Shown here in pieces: positions 40,815-42,189 of a stretch of DNA of 42,189 nucleotides. The stretch comes from an uncultured Roseburia sp. (lineage in GTDB: Bacteria; Bacillota; Clostridia; Lachnospirales; Lachnospiraceae), in contig CAAELX010000003.1 in assembly GCA_900756925.1 (NCBI GenBank), forward strand, positions 1 through 42,189, read 5' to 3'. Both the position numbers and the translations under genes were made by a program. The notes under the pieces are model-generated. The model was not told the origin of the DNA, did no database searches, and was given only the letters and a program-made list of their open reading frames with translations. How positions within the stretch are numbered: the stretch's first letter is position 1; the number at the start of each line of letters is the position of its first letter.

Positions 40815-42110
40815 TTACTGATTAAGGATTGCTGTATATGAAGCTGCATTGTCTGTCTTAACCATGTTGATTGCAAATGCATCATACTGGCTTGGGTTTC
40901 CTAAACGGTTTGTAATATTGGACTCTGTCTGTCCGTCACCACCGATGTACTCAACATCAAGATTTAACAGATCATCATACTTCTGAAGAAGTGGCTGGTA
41001 AGTAGAGCTTAAGAAGTTATCAGCTGCATTATAAATGTTCAGCCATACCTTCTTTGTTGCATGAGCAGACTCATCAAGCTGGTTTGAAACCGGAGCCCAT
41101 GTAACTGTAGAATCTGTGAAATCCTGATAGTTATCAGCTGTAACTGCTACGTTTAATGCGTAGTAAGAACGCTGATCAGCATCATATTTGTAAACATCCT
41201 CAGTTAATACGTTTCCTGCATCATCAGCAGTTCCGATACCAGTGTCGATGTCAACGCCGTCTAATGCGTTACGAAGAACACGAAGTGTTAAGTAAGCCTG
41301 AACGTCAGCATGCTGGCTGATTGTTCCGCCGTATCCCTCTGCGATAGCTGCAACAGCATCACTGTTTGCATCGTATCCGAATGTAGCTACCTTGTTATCT
41401 TTTGACCATGCATTGAACATTGACATTCCCATTCCATCATTGTTAGATGCAACGATATCAATCTGATCGCCGAATGAAGATGACCATGTTCCGATTGCAT
41501 TACCTGCTGTAGCAGCATCCCATGTTGCTCCTGCTGAGTTCTTCATTTCCTGTGAAGCAAGCTCACGTACTACATAATCTTTACCATTGACAGTAATCTT
41601 TCCATCCTGTACAACGCTTGCAGATCCGTCTGTGTTTGTTCCTGCTGGGTCACTGACGATTTCACCATTATTGTCAACTGCTGTTCCAAGAGCCTTACGA
41701 ACACCTCTTGTACGAGCGATGGAATCATTATGTCCGATATCACCGATTGCAAGTACATATCCGATCACGCCATCACCGTTGCGGTCGATGGTATCAATAT
41801 TTTTCTCAATGTAATCTGCGATCATCTGTCCCTGAAGTTCAGCACCCTGATTTGCGTCGAAACCTACATAGTAAGTATCTTTATTAAAGTTTAACGCTGT
41901 CATATCAAGTTCGCCTGTTGAACTGTTCGATGGCTGACGATTGAACCATACTAAAGGCTTATCCTTGTTGGCAACTTCTCCGGAGTTTGTAGCAGAAGCA
42001 TTTCCGCCGCCCTGTGTTCCTGAGTTCGATGCATCTCCACCTGAGCCACATGCCATAGATGACATAGCAAAGATTGCTGCCATAGTTAAAACCACGATTT
42101 TTTTCTTCAT
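40815..42110 (-). CDS. mglB: Galactose-binding lipoprotein MglB, apparently circularly permuted
   Basis: Extracellular sugar-binding lipoprotein of the galactose importer, 431 residues. The signal ends MSSMAC (Cys21; Ser at -3 is atypical), then comes a Gly/Ser/Asn linker to residue 48. The binding fold starts with KPLVWFNRQPS, which in ordinary MglB lies about 100 residues into the mature protein. EF-hand DRNGDGVIG, GHNDSIART (His127, Asp129, Arg133), ATWDAA (Trp197), ASNNDGMGMS and FGYDAN (Asp247) follow in order. After a linker of about 30 residues the canonical N-terminal part appears at 354-431: VWLNIYNAADNF (Asp364, Phe366) and AFAINMVK (Asn415). Nearly all galactose contacts are therefore kept, in permuted order. 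AGGGGGAAA precedes the ATG. Confidence 0.93.
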   Translation of the reverse strand: MKKKIVVLTMAAIFAMSSMACGSGGDASNSGTQGGGNASATNSGEVANKDKPLVWFNRQPSNSSTGELDMTALNFNKDTYYVGFDANQGAELQGQMIADYIEKNIDTIDRNGDGVIGYVLAIGDIGHNDSIARTRGVRKALGTAVDNNGEIVSDPAGTNTDGSASVVQDGKITVNGKDYVVRELASQEMKNSAGATWDAATAGNAIGTWSSSFGDQIDIVASNNDGMGMSMFNAWSKDNKVATFGYDANSDAVAAIAEGYGGTISQHADVQAYLTLRVLRNALDGVDIDTGIGTADDAGNVLTEDVYKYDADQRSYYALNVAVTADNYQDFTDSTVTWAPVSNQLDESAHATKKVWLNIYNAADNFLSSTYQPLLQKYDDLLNLDVEYIGGDGQTESNITNRLGNPSQYDAFAINMVKTDNAASYTAILNQ

Positions 42111-42189
42111 ATTGTATTTCCCCCTTTTGCTTGGTTGTTTGTTGATATTGACAGTATATCGATTTAGTGGCTTTAACTCTATAGAAAAT
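42111..42189 (-). promoter_or_regulatory. mglB upstream region with weak promoter
   Basis: On the minus strand TATACT (42158-42153) could be a -10 box about 43 bases before the mglB ATG, without a good -35 box. Weak basal boxes would suit activation by the neighbouring AraC-type regulator, but the window ends before any full binding site could be judged. Confidence 0.3.

Noticed and set aside
1..42189. tRNA, rRNA, CRISPR arrays, transposases, phage genes
   Set aside because: No cloverleaf, rRNA segment, regularly spaced direct repeats or transposase/integrase motif was noticed on reading; a covariance-model scan could not be run.

Overview
The window reads as chromosome from a low-to-moderate-GC anaerobic Firmicute, most likely a gut Lachnospiraceae. 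The reasons are the gene families (Clostridial-type hybrid cluster protein, YesM/YesN-type sensing, an Mgl transporter beside cytoplasmic GH2/GH3 enzymes), the strong AGGAGG ribosome sites and the oxygen-sensitive enzymes. Nearly every gene is on the minus strand; the clear exception is a hemolysin III-type membrane protein. No rRNA, tRNA, CRISPR array, transposase or phage gene was seen.

Layout, left to right. Positions 1-218 hold structured, apparently non-coding DNA. Then come a MATE exporter (minus) and, divergently, the hemolysin III protein (plus). Positions 2717-6304 are a molybdenum block transcribed as moaA, a MOSC-domain gene, a mogA/moaB-type gene, modA, modB; the transport ATPase modC is absent. 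Positions 6590-13948 are a beta-glycoside block transcribed as a LacI-type regulator, a GH3 beta-glucosidase, a GPH-family sugar symporter and a GH2 beta-galactosidase. It has a strong promoter with an operator at the transcription start, and the same operator motif recurs around the regulator.

Positions 14252-18112 hold an ABC-class ATPase and a Suv3-like RNA helicase. Next come hybrid cluster protein, two decayed gene remnants, a cation diffusion facilitator and signal peptidase I. A compact multi-arm RNA-like fold lies upstream of the signal peptidase gene; its wobble pairs fit minus-strand transcription. An iscS-iscU pair follows, then a UvrD-like helicase, a fused YjbR-MGMT protein, an MrfA-like helicase and an unknown membrane protein. 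After these sits a dead aldose 1-epimerase gene with two in-frame stops and a missing 3' end.

Positions 31868-42110 are a galactose uptake and sensing locus. The transporter operon mglB-mglA-mglC is followed by a YesN-type response regulator, a Cache-domain histidine kinase and two further sugar-binding proteins. Two of its proteins are unusual. The main binding protein MglB appears to be a natural circular permutation of the galactose-binding fold with most ligand residues kept. The permease MglC carries an extra N-terminal region of about 215 residues, probably coiled coil and cytoplasmic. Together with the tandem extra binding proteins next to the kinase, this is the most novel part of the window. 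The probable logic is that extracellular galactose or glucose is sensed by the binding protein-kinase-regulator set, which then tunes the Mgl transporter, while the LacI block handles beta-linked oligosaccharides.
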